Of a stretch of 64,000 nt of DNA, positions 42,397 through 50,606 are shown in pieces. A program made the translations under genes and the position numbers. The notes under the pieces were generated by a model, which was given only the letters and a program-made list of their open reading frames with translations, did no database searches and was not told the origin of the DNA. How positions within the stretch are numbered: position 1 is the stretch's first letter; every line of letters begins with the position of its first letter. This DNA is from Thermoplasmata archaeon (lineage in GTDB: Archaea; Thermoplasmatota; Thermoplasmata; Lutacidiplasmatales; UBA184): the NCBI GenBank assembly GCA_028864975.1, contig JAGWLG010000004.1, positions 1 to 64,000 of the forward strand, given 5' to 3'.

Positions 42397-42412
42397 GTAC
42401 TAGAACTAGTAC
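42397..42412. promoter_or_regulatory. Perfect palindrome (operator) at the MNT start
   Basis: GTACTAG-AA-CTAGTAC is a perfect inverted repeat with a two-base centre, immediately before ATG 42395. It lies between the TATA box and the start codon, where a bound protein would block transcription. The winged helix of the adjacent MNT protein is the natural candidate. Confidence 0.65.
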
Positions 42413-42420
42413 GCTCGTTC

Positions 42421-42428
42421 TTATTAAA
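42421..42428 (-). promoter_or_regulatory. TATA box of the MNT-HEPN pair 1
   Basis: On the minus strand TTTAATAA lies 25 bases before ATG 42395, the distance expected for a leaderless message. It is unusually AT-rich in this GC-rich region. Confidence 0.7.
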
Positions 42429-42623
42429 GTCCTCTTTGCGGGGTCGGCGGCTTGGTCGGGGGAACCTCCGTGGCCGGGGGATCCTCGGAGAGGTAGGGCT
42501 CCCCCGGGATAGAGGGAAGGGGGACCCAGGAGCTTCCTTGAGGAACGTGAGCTGGGGCCCCGACACCCTGAGCCGCCTCCCCGGGAGCGGTCCCCCCTCC
42601 GTCCCGGCGCCGCGTCGAGGAGG

Positions 42624-43628
42624 TCAGCTCGCCTCTTGCACGCGGTGCAGGACGCGAAGGGCGGTGAGCGTGGTCCACAGGCTCCTCTCGCCCGGCTTCT
42701 CCAGCGCGAGGGGCCTCACCCTTCTCGGTCCGCGGCCAGCCGGGTGCGATGGCTCCTCGTCAGGATGCACCCGGTCAAGGTTCCACCACCCATCGCTCCG
42801 TTGCTTCTCGCGCAAGAGACGAAGCGCGGGACCGAGACGGCGGTCGCCTCCCGCGCCCAGGCTGGTGAGCACCTCGAGCCCGACCAGCACGTCGTAGTAG
42901 TAGTGCGTGGGATAGTGGAAGCGGAACCAGGGCAGATATCGCCTTCCCTCCTGGAAGAGCTTCCGCTCGAGGTAGAACTCCAACCCGCGATCGATGGCCC
43001 GCTCCATGGCGGCGCTCCGCTTGGGCTTCGGGACAGCGGCGAGGGCGGATAGGGGCTCCCAAGCGTCGAGCGTCCCCGGCTTTCCCGGGGCGCAGTTCCA
43101 ACCCCCGTCAGCTCTCTGGTCCTCGAGCATCCAATCGAAGAGCTTGCGCACCCTGCGGTCGTCGCCGTAGCCGAGGCGCGTCAACATGCGAGCGACGTTC
43201 CCGACGATGCAGGCCTCCTCCGTGAAGATGTTCAAGGGAGAGCTCAGCGGGAGCAGGTACTGGAAGATGCGATCGGCGAACTTTCGGATGCGCGGGTCCT
43301 CCGAGGTCAGCCCGAGGTCGGAAAGGACCATCCCCTTCCAGACGGACGACTGGAACACCGGGAAGCGAAGGAAGCTCACCCACTCCCGGAGCGTCTTCGG
43401 CTCATGCGCCTCCCAGAAGCCTTCCGGCCCCTGGGTCGCGAGGAGGTCGCGCGCCCACCCTTCGCGGGAGAGACTTGAGCGGGCTCGTCGGACCTCTGGG
43501 TCGTCCTGGGGTCGACCCAGCAGCTCGGTGAGGGCGTAGTACCTGACCGAAGGTTGGCGGCTCGCGAGGAGCCCGTTGAGCGTCGCGCGGTCCAGGCCGT
43601 CGCTCGTTGTCGCTTCTCGACGTCCCAT
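42624..43628 (-). CDS. Squalene-cyclase/prenyltransferase-like toroid protein
   Basis: From ATG 43628, preceded by GGAGAGGAG, this 334-residue protein has alpha/alpha-toroid repeats of the terpene-cyclase/prenyltransferase type: LATQGPEGFWE, WMLEDQRADGGWNC, LREKQRSDGWWN, and helical TRLGYGDDRRVRKLFDW. The DxDD motif of class II cyclases is not visible, so enzyme activity is doubtful. It resembles 'prenyltransferase/squalene oxidase repeat' proteins of unknown function. The track version at 43802 extends into the ogt region. Confidence 0.75.
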   Translation of the reverse strand: MGRREATTSDGLDRATLNGLLASRQPSVRYYALTELLGRPQDDPEVRRARSSLSREGWARDLLATQGPEGFWEAHEPKTLREWVSFLRFPVFQSSVWKGMVLSDLGLTSEDPRIRKFADRIFQYLLPLSSPLNIFTEEACIVGNVARMLTRLGYGDDRRVRKLFDWMLEDQRADGGWNCAPGKPGTLDAWEPLSALAAVPKPKRSAAMERAIDRGLEFYLERKLFQEGRRYLPWFRFHYPTHYYYDVLVGLEVLTSLGAGGDRRLGPALRLLREKQRSDGWWNLDRVHPDEEPSHPAGRGPRRVRPLALEKPGERSLWTTLTALRVLHRVQEAS

Positions 43629-43662
43629 CTCGTACTCCTCTCCGTGCCGCCTTTCCTTGGTC

Positions 43663-44277
43663 CTATCCCCGCGCCTTCGGCTGCCGCAGGCTTTCCTCGA
43701 GCGTCGCTTGCCGCCCTCGGTCCGAGTCCGAGGAGCGCGCGGGAGGCGGGAGCGGATAGATCCCCTCGTGCTTGAGCAACCAACGCTTTCGCCATAGCCC
43801 AAGACCGAACCCGGTGAGCGAACGGTCCTGTCCGACGAGCCGGTGGCACGGAACGATGATCGGGATGGGGTTGCGGTGGGCCGCGCCGCCCACCGCCCGC
43901 GCCGCCCTCGGCTGCCCTATCCGACGGGCCACCTCGCCGTAGGTCCGGAAGTTGCCGAAGGGAATCTGATGGAGCCCGTACCACACCTTACGGTCGAACC
44001 CGCTACCCCCTAGGAAGGCGAGCTCGACCGCGAACTCGTGTCGCTTGCCCTGGAAGTACTCCTGGAGCTGTTCGGGAGGGGACCCGTGCGGGAAACGGCT
44101 GCGCTGGACCTCGTCGACCTCTGAGGGCCCGCTGCGCTCGATCCCGTGCTCCATCAGATCGACGTAGGCGACCCGCTTCCCGTCGTACCCCACCCGGAAG
44201 GTGCCGATGGGAGAGCGGACGTCGGCCGTGCTGAGCGTGTCGACGCCCTCGGGTACAGGGAGCTTCTTCCTCGGCAT
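43663..44277 (-). CDS. ogt: O6-alkylguanine-DNA alkyltransferase
   Basis: This 204-residue suicide repair protein transfers alkyl groups from guanine O6 to its own cysteine. It has FRTYGEVARRIGQPRAARAVGGAAHRNPIPIIVPCHRLVG, with the PCHR acceptor motif, and a typical LTGFGLGLWRKRWLLKHEG end. The track begins at GTG 44301, but TAATAAG lies 24 bases from ATG 44277, so that start is preferred. The promoter region is shared with birA on the other strand. Confidence 0.93.
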   Translation of the reverse strand: MPRKKLPVPEGVDTLSTADVRSPIGTFRVGYDGKRVAYVDLMEHGIERSGPSEVDEVQRSRFPHGSPPEQLQEYFQGKRHEFAVELAFLGGSGFDRKVWYGLHQIPFGNFRTYGEVARRIGQPRAARAVGGAAHRNPIPIIVPCHRLVGQDRSLTGFGLGLWRKRWLLKHEGIYPLPPPARSSDSDRGRQATLEESLRQPKARG

Positions 44278-44301
44278 GGGAGAAACCGTTTGGTGAGACA
44301 C

Positions 44302-44323
44302 TTATTAGTCAACCCGACTAAAG
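44302..44323. promoter_or_regulatory. Divergent promoter of ogt and birA
   Basis: TTATTA (44302-44307) reads TAATAAG for ogt on the minus strand. CTAAAGC (44318-44323), about 20 bases before TTG 44343, can serve birA. The whole 65-base gap is AT-richer than the genes. Confidence 0.5.
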
Positions 44324-44342
44324 CTTCTGGGTAGGGGGAGCA

Positions 44343-45092
44343 TTGCCCAGGTCCATCACGTACAGTGTCGTGGACTCGACCCAGGAGGTCGCCCTCCGTC
44401 TGGCCCGGGAAGGGGCCCCGCACGGGACCTCGGTCTCGGCGGAGACGCAGCTCCTGGGGCGCGGGCGCGAGGGGCGTGCCTGGGCCTCGCCCAAGGGAGG
44501 GCTCTACGCCTCCGTCGTGCTCCGCCCGGAGGCCTCCGCCTTCCCCTTGCTCTCGCTCTCCGCAGGGCTCGAGCTGCGGGAGCTCCTCGCCGAGCGTGCG
44601 CCCAAGGCCAAGGTCATGATCAAGTGGCCGAACGATCTGCTGCTCGTTCCCCGGGACGCTCCGGGGTCGGCCCGCAAGGTCGGTGGGGTGCTGACGGACA
44701 TCATCACCCGTCCCGGGATCACCACCGTCGCGGTCGTCGGGGTGGGGCTGAACGTGGACGTCGCCGTGTCCGACCTCCCCCCCGATCTCCAAGGACAGGT
44801 GGCGTCGCTGCGGGAGTTCACTCCCGGGCCCGTCTCGGTCCGAGACCTGCAGGAGCCCGTGCTCCATGCGGTGGTCCGAGCGTGCCAACGCGTCTCGACC
44901 TCGGAGGGTCGTGCGAGCCTGCCTCAGGCCGTTGCGAAGCACCTCTTCGGGGTGGGGAGCCCGGTCGCGCTCGAAGGGGCCCGAGGGACCTTCCGGGGCG
45001 TGGGCCCCGGTGGCGAGGCGCTCGTCGAGCCCGAGGGCGGGGGCCCGCCGCGCGCGCTGCATGCCGGCGAGCTCAAGATCGAGGTGCCATGA
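44343..45092 (+). CDS. birA: Biotin-protein ligase, monofunctional
   Basis: This 249-residue ligase activates biotin as biotinyl-AMP and attaches it to the carrier lysine. The motifs are VDSTQEVALRL, GRGREGRAWASPKGGLYASVVL (the biotinyl-AMP loop), KWPNDLLL and GVGLNVDV, followed by a small SH3-like C-terminal domain. It has no N-terminal DNA-binding helix, so it is unlikely to be a repressor. The start is TTG 44343 after GTAGGGGGAGCA. It is coupled (ATGA) to the carboxyltransferase and lies 4.5 kb from the biotin carrier, its probable substrate. Confidence 0.93.
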   Translation: MPRSITYSVVDSTQEVALRLAREGAPHGTSVSAETQLLGRGREGRAWASPKGGLYASVVLRPEASAFPLLSLSAGLELRELLAERAPKAKVMIKWPNDLLLVPRDAPGSARKVGGVLTDIITRPGITTVAVVGVGLNVDVAVSDLPPDLQGQVASLREFTPGPVSVRDLQEPVLHAVVRACQRVSTSEGRASLPQAVAKHLFGVGSPVALEGARGTFRGVGPGGEALVEPEGGGPPRALHAGELKIEVP

Positions 45093-46726
45093 CGACCACG
45101 AGCCGTCCGCCCACGGGCTCCGACGGGGTCGGGAAGGGGGGCGCAGCGGCCCCGCCTGGTCCCTCTCGTTCCCACCGCCCCTCCCCGCGCGAAAGGTTCG
45201 CCCGAGAGAAGGCCCGTGTCCGAGAAGGGGCGGGGAAGGACCGACAGGAGAAGCTCCGCGCCCAGGGGAGGCTGGCAGCGCGCGAGCGGTTGGAGACCCT
45301 GTTCGACCCCGGGACCTTCGTCGAGATCGACCCGTTCGTCTCCCACCGCATCACTTCCTTCGGGCTCTCTGAGCGACGGATCCCGGGCGACGGGGTCGTC
45401 ACAGGATGGGGCAAGATCGAGGGGCGGGTCGTGGCGGCCTTCGCGCAGGACCCGACGGTCTTCGGCGGGGCGCTGGGGGAAGCGCACGCCAGCAAGATCG
45501 TGAAGATCATGGAGTTCGCGGCGAAGGTCGGAGCCCCGGTCGTAGGCCTGAACGACTCCGGGGGCGCGAGGATCCAGGAGGGGGTCGTCTCCCTCGGGGG
45601 CTACGGGGAGGTCTTCCACCGCAACGTGCTCTATTCCGGGGTCGTCCCCCAGGTCTCGGTCATCCTCGGAGCCTGCGCGGGGGGAGCGGTCTACTCCCCG
45701 GCCATGACGGACTTCATCATCATGGCCGAAGGGGCGAGCCACATGTTCATCACCGGACCGGACGTGATCCGCACGGTCACGGGCGAGGAGGTCACCCACG
45801 AACAACTGGGGGGAGCCCATACGCACGCGTCGAAGAGCGGCGTGGCCCACCTGGTCGCTCCGGGGGAGAAGGAGGCGCTCGCCCTCACTCGACGGCTCCT
45901 CTCGTACCTTCCGTCGAACAACCTCGAGGACCCGCCCTCGTCCCCGCCTCGCTCGCCTCCGCCCTCCGCTGCGGGAGAGCTCGACGCCCTCGTTCCCGCC
46001 GAGGCCGACCGGCCCTACGATATGCACGAGGTCATCGGGCGGGTCGTCGACCCCGAGAGCACGCTCGAGATCTTCCCGTCCTGGGCCCCGAACATGATCA
46101 CCGAGCTCGCCCGGCTCGACGGTCACCCGGTCGGGGTCGTCGCGAACCAGCCCCAGGTCCTCGCCGGTTGTCTCGACATCGAGGCCTCCGAGAAAGGTGC
46201 ACGCTTCGTTCGCACCTGCGACGCCTTCAACTTGCCGCTCTTGACCTTCGTGGACGTTCCGGGGTTCCTCCCCGGCACGCAGCAGGAGTACGGCGGGATC
46301 ATCCGTCACGGCGCGAAGCTCCTCTTCGCGTTCTCCGAGGCGACGGTCCCCAAGCTCACGGTGATCCCCCGCAAGGCCTACGGCGGGGCCTACGATGTCA
46401 TGTGCTCGAAGCACATCGGTGGGGACTACAACGTGGCCTGGCCGCAGGCGGAGATCGCGGTCATGGGCGCGGAGGGCGCGGTGAACATCCTCTTCCGCCG
46501 AGAGCTCGACAAAGCGCCGGAGGGGGAGCGCTCTTCCCTGCGCAAGACGCTCACCGACGAGTACGCGGCCGAGTTCCTCAACCCCTACCTTGCCGCCGAA
46601 CGGGGCTACCTCGACGACGTCATCGACCCGAGCGAGACCCGCAAGAGGCTCCTGGAGGCCTTCGAGGCGCTGCGGGGCAAACGGCAGGACCGTCCCCCGA
46701 AGAAGCACGGGAACATCCCGCTGTGA
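45089..46726 (+). CDS. Acyl-CoA carboxyltransferase (PccB/MmdA/12S type)
   Basis: From ATG 45089 this 545-residue crotonase-fold carboxyltransferase moves CO2 between biotin and an acyl-CoA such as propionyl/methylmalonyl-CoA. Motifs: GDGVVTGWGKIEGR, VGLNDSGGARIQEGV, GACAGGAVYSPAMTDF, FITGPDVIRTVTGEEV, FVDVPGFLPGTQQEYGGIIRHGAKLL and GGDYNVAWPQAEIAVMGAEGAVNILFRRE. It matches PccB, MmdA and the 12S subunit of transcarboxylase. No biotin carboxylase gene is nearby. The carrier and a 5S-like carboxyltransferase lie downstream across an MNT-HEPN insertion. Confidence 0.92.
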   Translation: MTTTSRPPTGSDGVGKGGAAAPPGPSRSHRPSPRERFAREKARVREGAGKDRQEKLRAQGRLAARERLETLFDPGTFVEIDPFVSHRITSFGLSERRIPGDGVVTGWGKIEGRVVAAFAQDPTVFGGALGEAHASKIVKIMEFAAKVGAPVVGLNDSGGARIQEGVVSLGGYGEVFHRNVLYSGVVPQVSVILGACAGGAVYSPAMTDFIIMAEGASHMFITGPDVIRTVTGEEVTHEQLGGAHTHASKSGVAHLVAPGEKEALALTRRLLSYLPSNNLEDPPSSPPRSPPPSAAGELDALVPAEADRPYDMHEVIGRVVDPESTLEIFPSWAPNMITELARLDGHPVGVVANQPQVLAGCLDIEASEKGARFVRTCDAFNLPLLTFVDVPGFLPGTQQEYGGIIRHGAKLLFAFSEATVPKLTVIPRKAYGGAYDVMCSKHIGGDYNVAWPQAEIAVMGAEGAVNILFRRELDKAPEGERSSLRKTLTDEYAAEFLNPYLAAERGYLDDVIDPSETRKRLLEAFEALRGKRQDRPPKKHGNIPL

Positions 46727-46757
46727 TCCCGCCGGGCCTTCGCCACAGAGGAGGAGG

Positions 46758-47195
46758 CTACTCCGAGCGAGCGGAGGTGGACCCCTGGACCAGCTTTCGG
46801 ACCGTGCCCAGGACCACCGTCGCCCGCTGAAGGAACTCCCTGGCGCGACGAGGGTCCCGCACGTCGCGCGTCGGGCCGACCCCCTTCTGGCTGCCATAGA
46901 GGGCCGCTTCGCGGCGGTCTGCCAGAGCATGGGAGAGTTCCGCCATCTCAGGGATCGCCGACCGGAACCAGGCTGGGAACTTGTCGCGGTGGTCCTCGAG
47001 CACGAACCCGACGTCGTGGAACTTCGGGTAGTCGATCCCCGCCGACCGCAGGGCGGACTTCAACGAAAGCTCGACGGCCTCTTGGGAGAACCGAACGACA
47101 TCGGGGGTACGACGGCGGCCGAGGGCCGCGCGCGCCGCACGGACCCGCTCGTCGGCGCGAACCAGGAACTCCTCAGGGCCATCCTCGGGATTCAC
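46758..47195 (-). CDS. HEPN-domain protein (pair 2)
   Basis: From GTG 47195 this is a 145-residue helical HEPN protein with VRFSQEAVELSLKSALRSAGIDYPKFHDVGFVLEDH, the usual 'A-E-a-K-al-----p--HdL--L' pattern, and a second helical half. It overlaps the MNT stop. The pair occupies the gap between the two carboxyltransferase genes on the opposite strand. The same organisation as pair 1 indicates a toxin-antitoxin module. Confidence 0.75.
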   Translation of the reverse strand: MNPEDGPEEFLVRADERVRAARAALGRRRTPDVVRFSQEAVELSLKSALRSAGIDYPKFHDVGFVLEDHRDKFPAWFRSAIPEMAELSHALADRREAALYGSQKGVGPTRDVRDPRRAREFLQRATVVLGTVRKLVQGSTSARSE

Positions 47196-47929
47196 GAGGC
47201 GAGCACCTCCGCGAAGACCGAGCCCCTCGGCACTTCCCAGTAGCGCGCTCCCGTGGCGTCGCGCAACCGCCGGGCATGGAGGTCTCGGAGCCGGTGGCGG
47301 ACCTGCTCGAAGCGGCGAGAGAGCAACCGGTCCCGGTCCAGGATGACGATGGCGTCCTCGGCGAGGTCGAGCCAGAGGTAGCGGGGCGCGTCCACCTCCG
47401 ACGGCGAGAGCAAGATGACGGAGGGTGGATGGCACTCACGTAGGGCGGACCACTGACGAGCGAGCAGGGGCCCGAGATCGGCGTGCAGGGAACGGAGCTC
47501 GTCGGGGCGCTCGGAAGGGGGTCCCTGCAATCCCTCGACGACCCCGAGAAGGTCGACATCGCTCTGGGCGCCCTCCTCGCCCCGCGCGACAGAGCCGAAG
47601 AGGGCCAGCCCACGTAACCGGGCGCCGTACGTGCGCAGGAGCCATCCAACGGCGACTTGGAGAGGAGGGAGGGACCGATGTCCGACCAGGCGTTCCCCCC
47701 AGTCGCGCTCCATCCGGGACAGGGCCGCCAGGGGGTCGTGGAGGACGTGGACCCCCCTGCCGAGGGAGAACGCCCAGCCTCGTGCGGCGAGGCGAGAGAG
47801 AAGGAGGTTCGTCCACGTCTCGCTCGAACGGAGAACCTCACGCGCATCGCCGTTCGAGAAGGGTCTCGGGCCGAACGCCCCTTGGAGTTGAGCGTAGGCA
47901 CGAGCTGCCGATGGGGACAACCATCTCAT
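47192..47929 (-). CDS. MNT nucleotidyltransferase with N-terminal winged helix (pair 2)
   Basis: This 245-residue protein from ATG 47929 has an N-terminal winged helix (AYAQLQGAFGPRPFSNGDAREVLRSSETWTNLLLSRLAARGW), then LALFGSVARGEEGAQSDVDLLGVVEG, the GS-x-D-x-D nucleotidyltransferase signature, and an extended C-terminal part to about 245. The track's 675-residue ORF is a long shadow upstream. Its AT-rich leader (47931-47960) includes a TATA box and an imperfect palindrome. It is coupled to the HEPN gene (GTGA). Confidence 0.82.
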   Translation of the reverse strand: MRWLSPSAARAYAQLQGAFGPRPFSNGDAREVLRSSETWTNLLLSRLAARGWAFSLGRGVHVLHDPLAALSRMERDWGERLVGHRSLPPLQVAVGWLLRTYGARLRGLALFGSVARGEEGAQSDVDLLGVVEGLQGPPSERPDELRSLHADLGPLLARQWSALRECHPPSVILLSPSEVDAPRYLWLDLAEDAIVILDRDRLLSRRFEQVRHRLRDLHARRLRDATGARYWEVPRGSVFAEVLAS

Positions 47930-47930
47930 T

Positions 47931-47960
47931 TCAGATATTATATCATATTTGGCTATAAAC
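47931..47960 (-). promoter_or_regulatory. Promoter/operator of the MNT-HEPN pair 2
   Basis: Minus-strand TTTATAG (47953-47959) is a TATA box 23 bases before ATG 47929. Between them ATATGATATAATAT is an imperfect AT palindrome. The stretch is among the most AT-rich in the window. As in pair 1, the dyad lies between the TATA box and the ATG, which suggests autoregulation. Confidence 0.6.
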
Positions 47961-48064
47961 ACGTTCGCGAGCCCTGAGCGGGCGGTCACCGTCAGGGCGC
48001 CGCGGCCCGACCCGAATGTTGGGAGGAAAGGAGATAACCTGACGCAGCACGGACATCTCGCGGC

Positions 48065-49615
48065 ATGGTCGAGCTCACCGAGACCGTCCTTCGCGACGGG
48101 CACCAGTCGCTCATCGCGACCAGGATGCGGACCCGGGACATGCTTCCCGCGGTCGAGCGCCTGGACGCGGTCGGTTACCGCTCGCTCGAGGTCTGGGGCG
48201 GCGCGACCTTCGACGTCTGCCTGCGCTATCTCCACGAGGACCCCTGGGAGCGCCTGCGGGAGATCAAGCGGCGAGCGAAGCGGACGCCGCTCCAGATGCT
48301 CCTCCGGGGGCAGAACCTGGTGGGCTATCGCCACTACCCGGACGACGTCGTCGAGCGCTTCTGCGCGAGGGCCGCGAAGGAGGGGGTCGACCTCTTCCGC
48401 GTCTTCGACGCGCTCAACGACCCCAGGAACATGCGCACGGCGGTCCGAGCGATCAAGAAGGCCGGGGGACGAGTGCAGGGGACCATCTGCTACACCGAAA
48501 GCCCGGTGCACACCCAGGAGGCGTTCGTGTCCCTGGGCCGCGAGCTCGCCGAAATGGGTTCGGACGAGCTCTGCATCAAGGACATGGGCGGGTTCATGCC
48601 GCCCCACGCGGCAGCGGCGCTCGTCTCCGCACTGAAGAAGGAGATCGGGCTCCCGATCGCGGTCCATACGCACTCCTCCAGCGGCATGGCCCTCATGGCC
48701 CTCCTCGCGAGCGCCGAGGCCGGAGCGACCTCCCTCGACACGGCGCTCTCGCCTTTCGGAGGAGGGACCTCCCAGCCCCCGACCGAGTCCGTCGTCGGAG
48801 GCCTGCGTGGGACGCCGTTCGCCACCCGGCTCTCCCTGGAGCCGCTCGCCGACCTCGCCGACTACTTCCAGGGGGTGCTGGAGCGCTACCGCCCCATGCT
48901 GGAGTTCCGTTCGCTCCAGGTGGACCCTCAGGTCCTGCTCCACCAGGTCCCGGGGGGGATGCTCTCGAACCTCTTCTCGCAGCTGAGGGAACAGGACGCC
49001 CTCGGGCGCCTCCCTGAGGTGCTGAAGGAGGTGCCGCGGGTGCGGGAGGACCTGGGCTACCCTCCACTCGTGACGCCCACGAGCCAGATCGTGGGGATCC
49101 AGGCGGTCTTCAACGTCCTCTTGGGGCAGCGCTACAAGGAGATCACGAAAGAGGTCCGGGACTACGTGAAGGGCCTCTACGGACACGCTCCCGGTCCGAT
49201 CTCCTCCGACCTTCAGCACCGGGTCCTCGACGGGGCGGCGCCCCTCGACGGACGACCGGCGGACCTCCTCGCGCCCGAGTACGAGAGGATACGGAGCGAG
49301 CTCTCGGCGCTCCTCCCGGCGGCCACGGAGGAGGAGGTCCTCTCCTACGCTATCTTCCCCCAGGTGTTCAAGGAGTATCTCGTGGGTCGGTCGAAGGGGT
49401 ACACCGCCGAGATGCTGACCGTGGCCGCCGCGGGAGTGCTAGCGGCCCTCCGAGCTCCTACCGTCGCGGCCGCGCCTCCCTCCACGGCGCTCTCCTCAAC
49501 CTCGCCGACCTCCTCCGTCGCCGCTCCGTCCTCCGGGTGGGCGCTCGCGGGTCGGATACGAAGCATGGATCCCCATCGGTGGCAAGATGCGTATACAGCT
49601 CGTCGTCGACGGTAA
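48065..49615 (+). CDS. Pyruvate/oxaloacetate carboxyltransferase (PycB/OadA/5S type)
   Basis: This 516-residue carboxyltransferase belongs to the pyruvate carboxylase carboxyltransferase family. It has LTETVLRDGHQSLIATRMRT (metal Asp), RGQNLVGYRHYPDDVV, RVFDALNDPRNM, ELCIKDMGG (carbamylated Lys), HTHSSSG (metal His pair) and SLDTALSPFGGGTSQPPTE. It moves CO2 between biotin and pyruvate/oxaloacetate. The biotin carrier starts before its end (29-base overlap), as in OadA or the 5S-1.3S pair of transcarboxylase. The last 70 residues are low complexity. Confidence 0.92.
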   Translation: MVELTETVLRDGHQSLIATRMRTRDMLPAVERLDAVGYRSLEVWGGATFDVCLRYLHEDPWERLREIKRRAKRTPLQMLLRGQNLVGYRHYPDDVVERFCARAAKEGVDLFRVFDALNDPRNMRTAVRAIKKAGGRVQGTICYTESPVHTQEAFVSLGRELAEMGSDELCIKDMGGFMPPHAAAALVSALKKEIGLPIAVHTHSSSGMALMALLASAEAGATSLDTALSPFGGGTSQPPTESVVGGLRGTPFATRLSLEPLADLADYFQGVLERYRPMLEFRSLQVDPQVLLHQVPGGMLSNLFSQLREQDALGRLPEVLKEVPRVREDLGYPPLVTPTSQIVGIQAVFNVLLGQRYKEITKEVRDYVKGLYGHAPGPISSDLQHRVLDGAAPLDGRPADLLAPEYERIRSELSALLPAATEEEVLSYAIFPQVFKEYLVGRSKGYTAEMLTVAAAGVLAALRAPTVAAAPPSTALSSTSPTSSVAAPSSGWALAGRIRSMDPHRWQDAYTARRRR

Positions 49616-50153
49616 GAGGCAGGAGCTCGAGGTCGACCTCGCCAAGGGCGAGGTGCGCCTCGGTGGGCGGAGCGTGCCGTTCCACGTGGTCGACGACGCG
49701 GGCGGGCGGGTCGAGGTTGATGTGGGGGGGGAGAAGCATGTCCTCGAAGGTTGGCCGGACGGGGCACCCTCGCCTCCGACGAACACGCTCGTCGTGAACC
49801 GGGAGCTCCATCGTGTCGAAGGCGTTCACGCGGAGACCGAGCGCGTCCTCACCCCCACCCTATCCTCCCAGGAGAGAAAGACCCCGGTCCCCCCGACACG
49901 CGCTGCCGCGTCCGGCCCGTCCTCGGACGGCCCCGGCGTCCCGATCGCGCCGCCGATGCCGGGGAAGGTCCTCGAGGTCCGGGTGAAAGAGGGCGAGGAG
50001 GTGGTCCCAGGACAGACCCTGCTCGTCCTTGAGGCGATGAAGATGCGGAACGAGATCCAGAGCCCCGGCGCGGGGAAGGTCCAAGGGCTGTCGGTCGCGC
50101 CCGGGGCGATGGTGAAGGCGAAGCAGGTGCTGCTCCGGATCGTTCCCCCGTAG
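49587..50153 (+). CDS. Biotin carboxyl carrier protein
   Basis: This 188-residue protein has an N-terminal beta-rich part (RIQLVVDGKRQELEVDLAKG), a Pro/Thr/Ser-rich linker and a C-terminal biotinyl domain: PMPGKVLEVRVKEGEEVVPGQTLLVLEAMKMRNEIQSP. The biotin lysine is in EAMKM. It overlaps the 5S-type gene and would be biotinylated by the BirA upstream. It probably shuttles CO2 between the two carboxyltransferases of this block. Confidence 0.93.
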   Translation: MRIQLVVDGKRQELEVDLAKGEVRLGGRSVPFHVVDDAGGRVEVDVGGEKHVLEGWPDGAPSPPTNTLVVNRELHRVEGVHAETERVLTPTLSSQERKTPVPPTRAAASGPSSDGPGVPIAPPMPGKVLEVRVKEGEEVVPGQTLLVLEAMKMRNEIQSPGAGKVQGLSVAPGAMVKAKQVLLRIVPP

Positions 50154-50210
50154 GGCCTGTCGGCCCCGCTCACGCGACCCCGCGTGGTCAATACCCGCAG
50201 GTGAGCTTTC

Positions 50211-50606
50211 GTGAAGGCTCGAGCAACCCTTGAAAGGGAGGTTCGGCCTATCAGAAACAACGCCATGACGAAGGCCATGGGGGGACGACCCGATCCGAAC
50301 GCGGTCCAAGAGGCCATCCGTCGGATCGTGGGGGCCGCGCACCCCGTTCGCATCATCCTCTTCGGCTCGGCCGCTCGCGGGGAGATGAGGGACGACAGCG
50401 ACCTCGATATGCTGGTGGTCTGCAAGCCGCCCCTGGACCGGGTCGAAATGACGAGCCGTATCTACGAGGGACTCCTGGGGGTCGAGTTCCCGGTCGATGT
50501 TCTTGTCGTGACCGAGGAGTCCCTTGCGAAGACCCGGGACAACCCGGGTTTCATCTACGGCACGGCGTTGGAAGAGGGGAGGGAGATCTATCTCGCCGGA
50601 GCCTGA
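50211..50606 (+). CDS. Minimal MNT nucleotidyltransferase (pair 3)
   Basis: This 131-residue protein has RIILFGSAARGEMRDDSDLDMLVV, the classic small MNT signature (GS-x-D-x-D), and ends IYGTALEEGREIYLAGA. GTG 50211 is about 20 bases after GTCAATACC, a weak TATA; ATG 50265 is an alternative. There is no winged helix, unlike pairs 1 and 2. The HEPN gene overlaps its end. Confidence 0.8.
   Translation: MKARATLEREVRPIRNNAMTKAMGGRPDPNAVQEAIRRIVGAAHPVRIILFGSAARGEMRDDSDLDMLVVCKPPLDRVEMTSRIYEGLLGVEFPVDVLVVTEESLAKTRDNPGFIYGTALEEGREIYLAGA

Noticed and set aside
47930-49219. Long N-terminal extension of the MNT ORF (47192-49219) antisense to the 5S-type gene
   Set aside because: It is antisense to a clear carboxyltransferase and the MNT protein has its own TATA box and ATG at 47929.
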